Numbered from the stretch's first letter, positions 13,182 through 21,616 are shown. The stretch is 49,732 nt of DNA from AG41 sp035943095 (GCA_035943095.1 DASZCN010000066.1:1-49732); one strand, 5' to 3'. Translations and numbers: made by a program. The notes: generated from the sequence alone by a model not told the origin.

Positions 13182-14447
13182 CTAGCCCACGAGCTGCGCG
13201 AGGGACTCCGACACTTCGCGCAGCTCGTCCGTCTGCACCACCGGCTCGGTGACAAGCTGCGACTCCTGCGCCATCGCCTGCTCGCAGTCCCGTAGCCCTG
13301 CGACAATGCGCTCGATCCGGAACTCGAACTCGTGCAGGCCTGCGCCGCTCGCGATCTCAAGCGCCTGCTTCATCAAGGCCTCGGCCCGGCGGAACCGTCC
13401 GAACCGCGCCTGTCCGATCCCCTGCTTGAGATAGAAGTCCGCCAAAATGTTCGCTGGCATATCCGCCAGGCGCACCTCGCATCGCTCGCGCCAACGAGCG
13501 AATCCGATATGGTCTCGCTTGAAGGAGGCGCAATGCATCAATTCGATCATCGCGTTGCTGGTGCTGTCGCGCGTGCCCCCGCGGCGCACGACCTCTGACA
13601 GCGCTCGCTCCGCGCCCGTCGCGTCACCCAAGCTCAACAGCATGAGACCCAAGTCGCTCAACGCGCGCATGCGCGACTCATCCTCCTCGTACAACTCGAA
13701 CGCCCGCCACGCGTGCACGATCGCTTCCGCCGCCTGCCCCATCTGATGGTGCGTCACGGCAATGCCGTGCTCGGCACGCGCTTCGGCGTCCTGTTCACCG
13801 GCAGTGCGCGCGTCCGCGAGGATCCCCTGCAGCCGACGCTCGGCTTCCGCAAGGTTGCCACGCCCGAGTACCGAGTTCGCACGACCGATCCGGGAGAGCA
13901 ACGCCGAGTAGCGATCGCCGGATGCGGTCGCCAAGTCCCCGGCCTCCGCGTAGGCGGCCTCCGCTTCGTCGAACCGGTTCAGCTTTCGGTGGACGCGCGC
14001 GAACCTCAAGTGCGCCGCCACGACGTCAGCCGGCAACAAACGGCTCCCCACCACGACGAGCAGCGTCGTCAACACATCGATCGCTTCCTCGAGGCGCAGC
14101 TCGTCTTCCAGGAAGTGCGCGTAAGCAAAGAGCGCGGGTGCGATCAGCCGGACTTCGTCCAGGCGATGGGCGTCTGCGGCGCTCGATGCGACGCCGTGGA
14201 CGTGCGCACCTTCGGTCGCGGCGGCCCGCAGCTCGCGGCAGAATCGGTCGGTGGCAACCCACTGGTAATGGAAAGCGTCAGCCGAGGCTGGCGGGCGCTC
14301 CGTTCCAAGGAGGTCCACCAGACGGAGCGCGAGGAACGCGCCCTGTCCGAGACGCGCCTCGAGCGTCGTGGCGGTTTGGGGACCGGACACGCGCTGGAGA
14401 AAGATGGCGTGGGGTAGTGATTCGAACTTGAGGCGTGAAACCGGCAT
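13182..14447 (-). CDS. TPR-repeat protein of unknown function
   Basis: A 421-aa soluble, almost all-helical protein. Repeated TPR-like helices run from about residue 110 to 390 (for example HLRFARVHRKLNRFDEAEA, AEARAEHGIAVTHHQMGQA, SDLGLMLLSLGDATGAERA, KQGIGQARFGRFRRAEALM). No signal peptide and no helix-turn-helix are seen; the first ~100 residues match nothing I recognise. ATG 14447 is chosen because codons upstream encode a Cys/His-rich string unlike protein. The convergent neighbour is a 41-aa exported peptide; a receptor/peptide relationship is only a hypothesis. Confidence 0.8.
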   Translation of the reverse strand: MPVSRLKFESLPHAIFLQRVSGPQTATTLEARLGQGAFLALRLVDLLGTERPPASADAFHYQWVATDRFCRELRAAATEGAHVHGVASSAADAHRLDEVRLIAPALFAYAHFLEDELRLEEAIDVLTTLLVVVGSRLLPADVVAAHLRFARVHRKLNRFDEAEAAYAEAGDLATASGDRYSALLSRIGRANSVLGRGNLAEAERRLQGILADARTAGEQDAEARAEHGIAVTHHQMGQAAEAIVHAWRAFELYEEDESRMRALSDLGLMLLSLGDATGAERALSEVVRRGGTRDSTSNAMIELMHCASFKRDHIGFARWRERCEVRLADMPANILADFYLKQGIGQARFGRFRRAEALMKQALEIASGAGLHEFEFRIERIVAGLRDCEQAMAQESQLVTEPVVQTDELREVSESLAQLVG

Positions 14448-14643
14448 CCCGTGTCTCCCAGTGGGCACGTGGCTTGTCGCTCCCCGGCAAGGGCAGGGAG
14501 CATGCCTCAGGTGCAACGTACGGCCGGCACAGAACATAGCGATTCCGGGCCCGTGGCGTTAGGCCGCAGTTTTCGCGTTTTCGTGCTTTTCGCCGCACGA
14601 TTCCGATGCCGGTCCCCGGCCCAATTGGCCCCTTATTCGGGCC

Positions 14644-15072
14644 ATGCGACGGGGAATCACGTTGGTCGAACTGGCTGTCGTCGTGGCAATTGTGGCGATC
14701 GTGACCGCCATCACGTTGCCTCGGCTGGGAGGGCTCTTGGACTGGATGGCGGTAAACGCCGCCGCTCAGGAAATCTCGACGGCCATGGCCGTGGCGCGGA
14801 GCTCGGCGATCATGCAAGGCACGCGCAGCCGCGCCGTGATCGCCGCGGACACTCTCCGCATCGACCGCTGGCTAGGCGACTCGTGGGGGTCCCTCGAGCG
14901 CTGGCCTGGGCCCAACGCGCACGGCGTGACGCTGGAAGTGTCCAACCCGGAAATTGTATTCGATCCAATCGGCCTGGGCTGGGGAGTGTCCAACACCAAA
15001 GTCGTAGTGCGCCGCGGCGGTCGTTCCGAAATGATCACCGTCTCACGGCTCGGCCGGATCAAGCGGTGGTAG
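14644..15072 (+). CDS. type IV pilin-like / GspH-type pseudopilin
   Basis: A 142-aa protein with a very short basic leader and prepilin peptidase site (MRRG|ITLVELAVVVAIVAIV), with Glu at +5 and a hydrophobic N-terminal helix. The rest is a small globular domain (SRAVIAADTLRIDRW...VVVRRGGRSEMITVS), consistent with minor pseudopilins of type II secretion or type IV pili (GspH/FimT). No other pilus or secretion gene lies nearby, so this is an isolated copy. Small RNA copy A follows it. Confidence 0.87.
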   Translation: MRRGITLVELAVVVAIVAIVTAITLPRLGGLLDWMAVNAAAQEISTAMAVARSSAIMQGTRSRAVIAADTLRIDRWLGDSWGSLERWPGPNAHGVTLEVSNPEIVFDPIGLGWGVSNTKVVVRRGGRSEMITVSRLGRIKRW

Positions 15073-15161
15073 CCCCAGCATGCAACCAATTCCCTGCGGT
15101 GGGCATCATACGGGTGGAAGCAGGTCAGGTCAGTGTCAGGGGTGAAACATCCGGTAGGGCA

Positions 15162-15266
15162 GCGCGTATTCAGCTATGGGTAATCAACTGGTCGCGGCCG
15201 AAGTGTGACGGCCACTTCGCCCGACCGCCAACCCGGGGAGTTGTCAGCCCCGGGTTTGGTTTTTTT
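15162..15266 (+). ncRNA. small structured RNA, copy A, with its own terminator
   Basis: This stretch is homologous to 29661-29763. Shared parts, in order, are: a TAGG.. box and GCGCG at the 5' end; a first hairpin (TATTC/GGGTA here); a core starting GGTCGCGG and ending CCCGACCG; and a terminator. The core hairpin pairs GGCCGAAGTG with CACTTCGCCC around a loop TGACGGC, with one C-C mismatch. The terminator pairs AACCCGGGG (15230-15238) with CCCCGGGTT (15248-15256) and ends in T7 (15260-15266). It lies after the pseudopilin gene and is convergent with the YceI gene, so it does not look like a leader. Confidence 0.6.
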
Positions 15267-15299
15267 GACAGGGGGGGGCTCGGGGCGGCCCCTACCCGC

Positions 15300-15917
15300 T
15301 CACTCAGGCCGGATGCCGACTACCTCGATGGTCAGCGTGACTCGGTCGGCCACCCTGACGGTGTTCGCCGGGCCGCCCCGGTAGGGCCTGATCCCGAAGT
15401 CCGTCTGTTTCACCGAGAAACTCCCGTTCGCTCTGAGCGTATCGCGGCCGACCGCGACCGTGAGCTCCGCGCCCACGTCGCGGGTCTGGCCGGCGATCGT
15501 GAGCTGGCCCTCCACGTGGAACCCCTCCGGCGTCGGCGCGACCGCGGTCGAGACGAACGTGATCAGGGGATACTGGTCCACGTGGAGCACTTCACCTCGC
15601 ATCGCCTCCGTGACCTTCCGGATCTCGGCCGTGTCCGGGGGAGTCAGCACCTCCAGGCTGTCCGTCCCGACCGAGACCTCGACCCGCGAATCTGCCGGGG
15701 CGCTCGGGTAGTAGACGACGCGTCCCGAGAATGCCCGGGCGCGCACGAGATGACTGTGGCCCGCGAAACCGAACAGTCCGGCCTTCCCCGTCTTTACTTC
15801 GAGCCGGCTGTCTTGCGACAGTACGTACATGACCGAGTCGGTTGGGCGATCCTGAGCCCGCGATGCAACCGGGGCGAGGCACGCGGCCCCGGCCATTGCA
15901 ACATGTCTGAAGGTCAT
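15300..15917 (-). CDS. YceI family periplasmic protein
   Basis: A 205-aa protein with a signal peptide (MTFRHVAMAGAACLAPVASRAQ). The YceI lipocalin-like domain is clear: FGFAGHSHLV, DQYPLITFVSTAV, VEGQLTIAGQTRDV and FSVKQTDFGIRPYRGG..VRVADRV. These proteins bind long isoprenoids or similar amphiphiles in the periplasm. It overlaps the epimerase gene by 4 nt (ATGA), so it is probably co-translated. The stop lies about 30 nt beyond the end of small RNA copy A on the other strand. Confidence 0.92.
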   Translation of the reverse strand: MTFRHVAMAGAACLAPVASRAQDRPTDSVMYVLSQDSRLEVKTGKAGLFGFAGHSHLVRARAFSGRVVYYPSAPADSRVEVSVGTDSLEVLTPPDTAEIRKVTEAMRGEVLHVDQYPLITFVSTAVAPTPEGFHVEGQLTIAGQTRDVGAELTVAVGRDTLRANGSFSVKQTDFGIRPYRGGPANTVRVADRVTLTIEVVGIRPE

Positions 15918-16816
15918 CGCTTTCTCCCGCCGAGATAACGCTCGAGCCCCTCCTCGAAGGGGAGCGGCCGGATCGCGAACACGGATTCGAGGGCGTTGGC
16001 GGGGGTCGCGGCGCCCTCGACCAGCATCTGCAGCTGATCGCTCGTCAACGGCGCTGCGGGTCCGAGCAGGTCGAACACGCCGGCCGCCGCGCGCGCCAAG
16101 GCCAGGGGCAGATGGACGAACGGCCTGGGGTGACCCGTCGCACGCCCGATCGCGCCGACGAAGGTCTCGTATGTGATCGGTGTCGGCCCGCCGAGCTCGA
16201 ACGCGCCGGTGAAGTCAGCGTCCTCGGCCGCCAGCGCGAAGGCGAGCGCGACGTCCTCGATCCACACCGGTTGCGTTGGGAAGGAGCCGTCTCCGAATAT
16301 GGGCACGACCGGCGACCACCGGTGCAGGCGGGCGAGGGTGCGGATCGGTGCGCTCTCCGGTCCGCTGATGATGGACGGTCGGAAGATCGCGTGCGACAGG
16401 CCTGAGGCGCGGACGAGCTCCTCTGCTTCCCACTTGGTCCGATGATACAGAGTTGCGTCGCGCCCCCCTCGCGCACCGACCGCGCTCATGTGCAGAAAGC
16501 GGACGACCCCGGCCGCGCGCGCGGCGGCGAGCAGCCGGCGGGTCCCATCGACGTGCACGCTTTGGAAGGTCGCGCGACCGGACTCCACGATGATGCCGAC
16601 CAAGTGGACCACTGCGGAGGCGCCCTGCACGAGTGACGCCACCCCGCTCGTGTCCGACAGGTCGCCCGCGACGTACTCGACTGGAGTGTTCGGAGAGAGG
16701 GCGTCCGCCCGGAAGGAGTTCCGCACCAGCGCGCGTACCCGATGACCGCGACGCGCCAGGAGAGCCGCGACGTGCCGTCCCACGAATCCTGTGGCTCCGG
16801 TGACGGCGATCAACAC
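15914..16816 (-). CDS. NAD(P)-dependent epimerase (atypical SDR, NDUFA9-like)
   Basis: A 300-aa Rossmann protein. The cofactor loop is TGATGFVG (residues 6-13) and the Arg-rich second strand LVRNSFRA suggests NADP preference. The catalytic region is shifted as in atypical SDRs (YHRTKWEAEELV with YxxxK). WIEDVALAFALA and the C-terminal FEEGLERYLGG fit the complex I NDUFA9-like subgroup. It could act on an isoprenoid or sugar substrate or be structural. It overlaps the YceI gene and lies 13 nt after the HD-GYP gene. Confidence 0.87.
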   Translation of the reverse strand: MLIAVTGATGFVGRHVAALLARRGHRVRALVRNSFRADALSPNTPVEYVAGDLSDTSGVASLVQGASAVVHLVGIIVESGRATFQSVHVDGTRRLLAAARAAGVVRFLHMSAVGARGGRDATLYHRTKWEAEELVRASGLSHAIFRPSIISGPESAPIRTLARLHRWSPVVPIFGDGSFPTQPVWIEDVALAFALAAEDADFTGAFELGGPTPITYETFVGAIGRATGHPRPFVHLPLALARAAAGVFDLLGPAAPLTSDQLQMLVEGAATPANALESVFAIRPLPFEEGLERYLGGRKR

Positions 16817-16829
16817 GGGCGATGGACAA

Positions 16830-17909
16830 TCAGCTGGCGCTCGTACCGCCCTCGTCGAGGAATACCAACGTCCTGCGTCGGGCGACGACCGTCGCGAGCG
16901 CCTCGTAGACCTTCGGGTCGAGCACGGTGCCCGCCAGGTCGGCGATGCGCTCGACCGCCTTCTCGGGCGTCATTTTCTCCTGGTAGGCGCGCGAAGTGCT
17001 CAGGGCGTCGAATACTTCGGCGGCGCCGATGATGCGGCCAGAGAGCGGGATCTCCTCGCCACGCAACCCGTCTGGGTAGCCGGTGCCGTCCCACCGCTCG
17101 TGATGATGGCGCACTGCCGGCATGATGTCGCCAAGGTGTGAGAGCGGCGCGAGGATCTGAGAGCCGATGACGACGTGCTGTTTGACGTGCTCGAACTCAT
17201 CGGGCGTCAGCGCCCCCTGCTTGTTCAGCACGGCTTCCCGGGTGCCGATCTTGCCGATGTCGTGGAGCCGGCCGGCCACGCGCACTTGCTCGACGTCCTC
17301 ATCGGACAGGCCGAGTTGATGCGCGATCGTCGCGGACATATCGGCCACCCGGGCCGAGTGCCCCCGCATGTATGGGTCCTTCGCCTCGAGGGCGTTGACC
17401 AGGGCTTCGAGCGTCGCGAGGGACAGACGCTCGAGCTTCATGCGCTCCCGATGGAGCTCCGCGGTCCGGGTCGTGACTTCCTCTTTCAGCCATTGGTTCA
17501 ACTCGCGATTCTCGTGCAACATCTCGCGGCGCTTTAAAGCGCGTTGGACGGCCCGTCCCAGGTCCGCGAGCTCGATCGGCTTGGTCAGGTAGTCCATGGC
17601 ACCGCGCTGCATGCACAAGGCCGCACTGGTCGCATCGTTCACGGCGGTCAACATGAGGATCGCGAGCTCGGGCTCGACCTCGAGTGCCTGTGGCACGAGG
17701 TCGACGCCGCTCGTGCCGGGCATGCGAATGTCGCAGAGCATCAGCGCGACGCGGTGACGGCGGAGCTGCTGTAACGCCTCTTCACCGGAGCCCGCGGCAT
17801 ACACCTCGAACTGTTGTTGCATCAAGAACTTCTTGAGGGCGTTCCGGATGGGCTCCTCGTCGTCCACCACCAGAATCTGGACCGGACCGCCCTCCGTCAT
17901 GTCGGCCAC
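16830..17909 (-). CDS. response regulator with HD-GYP output domain
   Basis: A 359-aa two-domain regulator. The receiver has VVDDEE and phosphoacceptor Asp60 in LMLCDIRMPG. A coiled-coil linker follows (about 125-165), then an HD-GYP domain with RLHDIGKIG (His216/Asp217) and HHERWDGTGYP (GTGYP at 275-279) plus the extra conserved GRII segment. All catalytic motifs look intact, so it should hydrolyse cyclic di-GMP. GTG 17909 is preferred over ATG 17900 because AAGGAG stands 6 nt before it. No kinase is adjacent. Confidence 0.94.
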   Translation of the reverse strand: MADMTEGGPVQILVVDDEEPIRNALKKFLMQQQFEVYAAGSGEEALQQLRRHRVALMLCDIRMPGTSGVDLVPQALEVEPELAILMLTAVNDATSAALCMQRGAMDYLTKPIELADLGRAVQRALKRREMLHENRELNQWLKEEVTTRTAELHRERMKLERLSLATLEALVNALEAKDPYMRGHSARVADMSATIAHQLGLSDEDVEQVRVAGRLHDIGKIGTREAVLNKQGALTPDEFEHVKQHVVIGSQILAPLSHLGDIMPAVRHHHERWDGTGYPDGLRGEEIPLSGRIIGAAEVFDALSTSRAYQEKMTPEKAVERIADLAGTVLDPKVYEALATVVARRRTLVFLDEGGTSAS

Positions 17910-17988
17910 TCGGGACTCCTTGGGTGATACCTCAAAGAAAATGGCGCTCGCCGGTCTGTCTGGACAGCCCCAGGGAGGCTTGGACGGC

Positions 17989-18873
17989 TCAATCGCCCGC
18001 TGCGACGAAGCTGAGGCTCACCGGCGCAGCGAGTAAGCCCGCGCGGTGCGCACGGTCGAAGAGCTCGGCCACGGCGCGGCGACCCGTCGGACCGTAGTCC
18101 ACCGTGTAGTCGTTGACATACATCCCGATGAACCGGTCGGTGCGGGCTGCGTCGAGACCGCGGCTGTAAGCGCCCGCGTGCGCGAGCGCCTCGGCCCGGT
18201 GCGCCAGGCCGTACTCGATGCTGGCTTTCAGGTCGCGAGCGATGTCGCGCATCAACGTCTCGCCCAGATCGCGGCGTACGGCGTTGCCTCCGAGCGGGAG
18301 GGGCAGGCCGGTTTCAGCGTGCCACCATTCGCCCAGGTCGACCCAGAGGTGCAGCCCTCGGTCGCCGTACGTGAGCTGCCCTTCGTGAATGAGGATGCCC
18401 GCGTCGGCTCGGCCCTGCACGACGTAATCCTCGATCTCGTCGAACGGAACCACGACATGCTGCACCGCCGGTTGGTAGAGCTTGAGCGCGAGAAACGCCG
18501 TCGTGAGCTCACCCGGGACGGCCACGACTCGCCCGGGATCGGCGAGCGCGGCGCGGGGCTCTGCCGGTCGGGGAACGGCGGCGACGATGCGGGGCCCGTA
18601 CCGATCGCCGATGCTCGCCCCGTGGGCGAGCAGCGCGTACCGCTTGGCGAGGTACGCATAGGCATGAAGCGACACGGCCGTCACTTCCAGCTCGCCGGCG
18701 AGCGCGCGCCGGTTCAACGACTCGATGTCGCCGAGCTCGTGTACGTAGCGCCGGCCAGCGGTGTCGATGCGACCCGCCGCGAGCGCCCAGAACATGAAGG
18801 CGTCGTCGGCGTCCGGGCTGTGCGCCAGCCGGATCGTCTGCCGAGCCTCAGCCACCGCGTTTCGACGTTGCAC
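17989..18873 (-). CDS. mqnD: 1,4-dihydroxy-6-naphthoate synthase (futalosine pathway)
   Basis: Predicted to form 1,4-dihydroxy-6-naphthoate in the futalosine route to menaquinone. The 294-aa protein has the MqnD pattern: SPDADDAFMFWAL, HELGDIESLNRRAL..ELEVTAVSLHAYAYL, the GASIGDRYGP loop and GQLTYGDRGLHLWVDLGEWW. MqnA is the closest alternative, but the SPDxDD start and the GDIESLN segment favour MqnD. GTG 18873 or GTG 18855; both overlap the 3' end of the zinc-ribbon gene, suggesting co-transcription. Other mqn genes are not in the window. Confidence 0.88.
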   Translation of the reverse strand: MQRRNAVAEARQTIRLAHSPDADDAFMFWALAAGRIDTAGRRYVHELGDIESLNRRALAGELEVTAVSLHAYAYLAKRYALLAHGASIGDRYGPRIVAAVPRPAEPRAALADPGRVVAVPGELTTAFLALKLYQPAVQHVVVPFDEIEDYVVQGRADAGILIHEGQLTYGDRGLHLWVDLGEWWHAETGLPLPLGGNAVRRDLGETLMRDIARDLKASIEYGLAHRAEALAHAGAYSRGLDAARTDRFIGMYVNDYTVDYGPTGRRAVAELFDRAHRAGLLAAPVSLSFVAAGD

Positions 18874-19546
18874 GGGTCACCTCGGTGGCTTGTTCGTGAA
18901 ACGCGTCGAGGTTCTGGGCGTGCTCGGTGTATTCGGGTCGCTGGCGAGCCCGCTCTCGGGCCTCGTTCTTGAGGAAGTCGCCGTATGCCCTTCGTGCGCC
19001 AGCGGTCTGCCGCTCGAGGTCGAGCGCGCGGGCCCGCAGCATGAAGGCGAAGAGATGGGTGGGCACGGCCCGGCGGATCGAGTCCGCCTGCGCGAGCGCC
19101 GCGGGGGCGTTGCCGGCGGTGAGCTGGAGGACGCCAATGTGATACCGGGCGTCCACGTCGAGGGCCGGAAGCATGGTGTAGGCCTGGATGGCCATCGGAA
19201 GGAAGAAGTCTGCGCTGTCGGCTTTGCCCTGCGTATGCAACGTCATGACTCGGTTATACAGCCGGGTGGCGCGCTCCTCCGGGGACATCTGGGAGATGTC
19301 AGGCGCAGGGAGCGGTGAGCGGGGAGCAGTTCCGTCCGCTGCATCGGGAGGTCCCGCTCCCTGATCCCTGCTCCCTGCGACGCGCAGCACTAGGACAGTG
19401 AGCAAGGCGCCCAACGCCGCGCCCGCTACCCCCCACGGGAGGCCCGCTCGCCAGCCCGCGAGCTCGGCACTCGCGAGCTGAGCGCCGCACTTGTGACAGA
19501 ACCTCGCCGTCGGGGCGAGGGCCGTTCCGCACGCGCGACAGTTCAC
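18848..19546 (-). CDS. zinc-ribbon membrane protein with a helical C-terminal domain
   Basis: A 232-aa protein. The N-terminal zinc ribbon (CRACGTALAPTARFCHKCG, residues 3-21) is followed by one transmembrane helix (about 35-57) and an external helical region that looks TPR-like (RYHIGVLQLTAGNAPAALA, FAFMLRARALDLERQTAGA). The linker between membrane and domain (GAGPPDAADGTAPRSPLPAP) is encoded by the heptad repeat at 19305-19378, an in-frame insertion. GTG 19546 is the start, with TAGATT nearby on the minus strand. Function unknown; possibly a cell-envelope scaffold. Confidence 0.72.
   Translation of the reverse strand: MNCRACGTALAPTARFCHKCGAQLASAELAGWRAGLPWGVAGAALGALLTVLVLRVAGSRDQGAGPPDAADGTAPRSPLPAPDISQMSPEERATRLYNRVMTLHTQGKADSADFFLPMAIQAYTMLPALDVDARYHIGVLQLTAGNAPAALAQADSIRRAVPTHLFAFMLRARALDLERQTAGARRAYGDFLKNEARERARQRPEYTEHAQNLDAFHEQATEVTRATSKRGG
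19305..19378. repeat. inverted arms of degenerate 7-nt repeats inside a coding region
   Basis: The left arm (19305-19329) reads GCAGGGA, GCGGTGA, GCGGGGA, GCAG. The right arm (19355-19378) reads CGCTCCC, TGATCCC, TGCTCCC, TGC. The arms are complementary around a 25-nt spacer. The element is in frame in the linker of the zinc-ribbon protein. Confidence 0.78.
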
Positions 19547-19588
19547 TGAGCCCGGAATCTAACTGGCAGGAATGCGTGCGGCAGCGCA

Positions 19589-19594
19589 TAGTGT
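19589..19594 (+). promoter_or_regulatory. -10-like element of a leaderless start
   Basis: TAGTGT, six bases, then ATG 19601: the TANNNT-N6-start layout again. The promoter region is shared with the divergent zinc-ribbon gene. Confidence 0.5.
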
Positions 19595-19600
19595 ACCGCC

Positions 19601-19864
19601 ATGAGCGCCCCGTTTCCGGGATCGGATCGCGCAAAGCACATGGGGGAGCTGAAGCGCGGCGACGAGCGTTGGGAGGTCTTCATCGAGATGCAGCCGGACA
19701 CTGAGGTCGGTGCGGTGCGCGGGCGCGTGCATTTCGTCAACGGCGAGCGGCGACGTACGACAAGCTGGATCTTCCTCGAGCGCACGGAGCGCGAGATCCA
19801 GGAGCGCTTCGGTGACTTTTCGGCTGTCGAGCTCTGGCACTTCGTGCAGGCGATTGATGGCTAG
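19601..19864 (+). CDS. small protein of unknown function
   Basis: An 87-aa cytoplasmic protein with mixed charge and a regular strand pattern (WEVFIEMQPDTEVGAVRGRVHFVNGERRRTTSWIFLERTEREI), probably a small beta-rich fold closed by a helix. No family recognised. ATG 19601 is favoured by the TAGTGT element 6 nt upstream; ATG 19640 (MGELKRG) is an alternative. It is divergent from the zinc-ribbon gene. Confidence 0.6.
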   Translation: MSAPFPGSDRAKHMGELKRGDERWEVFIEMQPDTEVGAVRGRVHFVNGERRRTTSWIFLERTEREIQERFGDFSAVELWHFVQAIDG

Positions 19865-19979
19865 AGGAAGGTGTGTGGAGAACTCTGCAAGTTGTGCACA
19901 TTCCCTGTGACATCGTTTCAGCTAGATGCTATCGAAGGTAGCGGAGCTTACAGGATGTTGCGTGGATGACACGAAACGG

Positions 19980-20008
19980 TTGACACTTCGCAACGGCGCC
20001 GGTACCTT
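19980..20008 (+). promoter_or_regulatory. housekeeping-type promoter of the first glutamine synthetase gene
   Basis: TTGACA (19980-19985), a 17-nt spacer, TACCTT (20003-20008). The hexamers and spacing are identical to the cold-shock promoter. The predicted leader is about 125 nt and contains an AGAGCCCG/CGGGCTCT hairpin near 20049-20082. Confidence 0.75.
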
Positions 20009-20139
20009 CCCGCATGCTGATACCAGCCCCCCCCCTGAAATCCCCCAAGAGCCCGCGGCCCGAAACTCGCCACGGGCTCTCCAATTGTGGAAGCATCCGT
20101 GCACGTCCCTTTCAGCGAACGTTCTAGGAGACCGATCTC

Positions 20140-21612
20140 ATGACCGCGACGTTGGAGCCGACCACGTCCACCTCCGGAGGCAAGCCAGCCGCGGCCGCCT
20201 CGCCGGCGGACGTGGTCCGCAAAGCAAAGGAAGCCGGCGTGCAGGTGGTGGACCTGAGGTTCACCGACCTCCCAGGCACGTGGCAGCACTTTTCGATCCC
20301 GTTGAAAGAGCTCACCGAGGACCTCTTCAAGGAAGGCATCGGGTTCGACGGCTCCTCGATTCGCGGCTTTCAGGCCATCAATGAAAGCGACATGCTGCTG
20401 TTTCCGGATCCCGCGAGCGCCTTCGTCGATCCGTGTCTGGAAGTGCCGACCCTGTCGCTCACCTGCGATGTCGCGGACCCGGTGACCGGCCAACGCTACT
20501 CGCGCGACCCGCGGTACGTGGCTCAGAAGGCGGAGCAGTACCTCGTCAAGACCGGGGTCGCCACCACGGCGTACTACGGCCCCGAGGCGGAGTTCTACAT
20601 CTTCAACTCCGTCCGCTTCGATCAGAACGCGCACGAGGGCTACTATCACATCGACTCCGAAGAAGGGATCTGGAACTCCGGGACGAACGGCAGTCCCAAC
20701 CAGGGGCACCGGCCACGGCATAAGGAGGGGTATTTCCCGGTGCCGCCGGTGGACCGGCTGCAGGACCTCCGATCCAAGATCATGCTCGCCCTGATGGCGT
20801 CGGGGATCGAAGTCGAGGTCCATCACCATGAGGTCGGAACGGCGGGCCAAACCGAGATCGACATGCGGTTCAACACGCTGGCGCGCATGGGCGATCAGCT
20901 CATGATGTATAAGTACATCGTGAAGAACGTGTGCCACCAGCACGGCTACACCGCGACCTTCATGCCGAAGCCGATGTTCGGGGACAACGGCTCCGGGATG
21001 CACGTGCACATGAGCCTCTGGAAGGAAGGGAAAAACCTGTTCTTCGATGCCAACGGGTACGCGCTGCTCTCGGAGAGCGCGCGTTGGTACATCGGCGGGC
21101 TCATCAAGCACGCGCCCGCGCTGCTCGCGTTCGCCGCACCCACGACGAACAGCTATCGCCGTCTGGTGCCGGGGTATGAGGCGCCGATCAACCTGATCTA
21201 CTCGCAGCGGAACCGCTCGGCGATCTGCCGCATCCCGGTGTACTCCAAGTCCCCGAAGGCCAAGCGCATCGAGTTCCGGGCGCCCGATCCGTCGAGCAAT
21301 CCGTACCTCACGTTCGCCGCGCTGCTCATGGCCGGGCTGGACGGGATCAAGAACAAGATCGAGCCACCCAAGCCGATGGATGTGGACCTCTACGACCTCG
21401 AGCCGGAGGAGCGGAAGCACGTGAAGAACACGCCCGGCTCGTTGAACGAGTCGCTCGCGGCGCTCGAAGGAGACCACGCGTTCCTGCTCGAGGGGGGTGT
21501 CTTCACGCCGGACCTGATCGAGACCTGGCTGGCCTACAAACGGGCCAAGGAAGTCGACCCGGTCGCGTTGCGGCCGCATCCGTACGAGTTCTTCCTGTAC
21601 TACGACGTCTGA
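20140..21612 (+). CDS. glnA: glutamine synthetase type I, beta (adenylylation-type)
   Basis: Joins ammonia to glutamate using ATP; a dodecameric cytoplasmic enzyme. At 490 aa it has the long-form length and the extra insertion (EEGIWNSGTNGSPNQGHRPRHKEGYFP) of GSI-beta. Visible motifs are FDGSSIRGFQ, YGPEAEFYIF (metal site), TFMPKPMFGDNGSGMHVH (ATP and metal), and NSYRRLVPGYEAPINL. Tyr418 in DLYDLEPEE matches the adenylylated Tyr of the beta group, so control by an adenylyltransferase is likely although glnE is not here. AGGAGA precedes ATG 20140. A second, different glutamine synthetase follows 90 nt downstream. Confidence 0.97.
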   Translation: MTATLEPTTSTSGGKPAAAASPADVVRKAKEAGVQVVDLRFTDLPGTWQHFSIPLKELTEDLFKEGIGFDGSSIRGFQAINESDMLLFPDPASAFVDPCLEVPTLSLTCDVADPVTGQRYSRDPRYVAQKAEQYLVKTGVATTAYYGPEAEFYIFNSVRFDQNAHEGYYHIDSEEGIWNSGTNGSPNQGHRPRHKEGYFPVPPVDRLQDLRSKIMLALMASGIEVEVHHHEVGTAGQTEIDMRFNTLARMGDQLMMYKYIVKNVCHQHGYTATFMPKPMFGDNGSGMHVHMSLWKEGKNLFFDANGYALLSESARWYIGGLIKHAPALLAFAAPTTNSYRRLVPGYEAPINLIYSQRNRSAICRIPVYSKSPKAKRIEFRAPDPSSNPYLTFAALLMAGLDGIKNKIEPPKPMDVDLYDLEPEERKHVKNTPGSLNESLAALEGDHAFLLEGGVFTPDLIETWLAYKRAKEVDPVALRPHPYEFFLYYDV

Positions 21613-21616
21613 GCGA

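Noticed and set aside
15073..15266. Riboswitch controlling a downstream gene
   Set aside because: No same-strand gene follows copy A; the next gene is convergent. The RNA is therefore treated as a separate small RNA.
19865..20139. Sigma-54 promoter for glnA
   Set aside because: No TGGCAC-N5-TTGC pattern is present; a TTGACA-17-TACCTT promoter explains the region.
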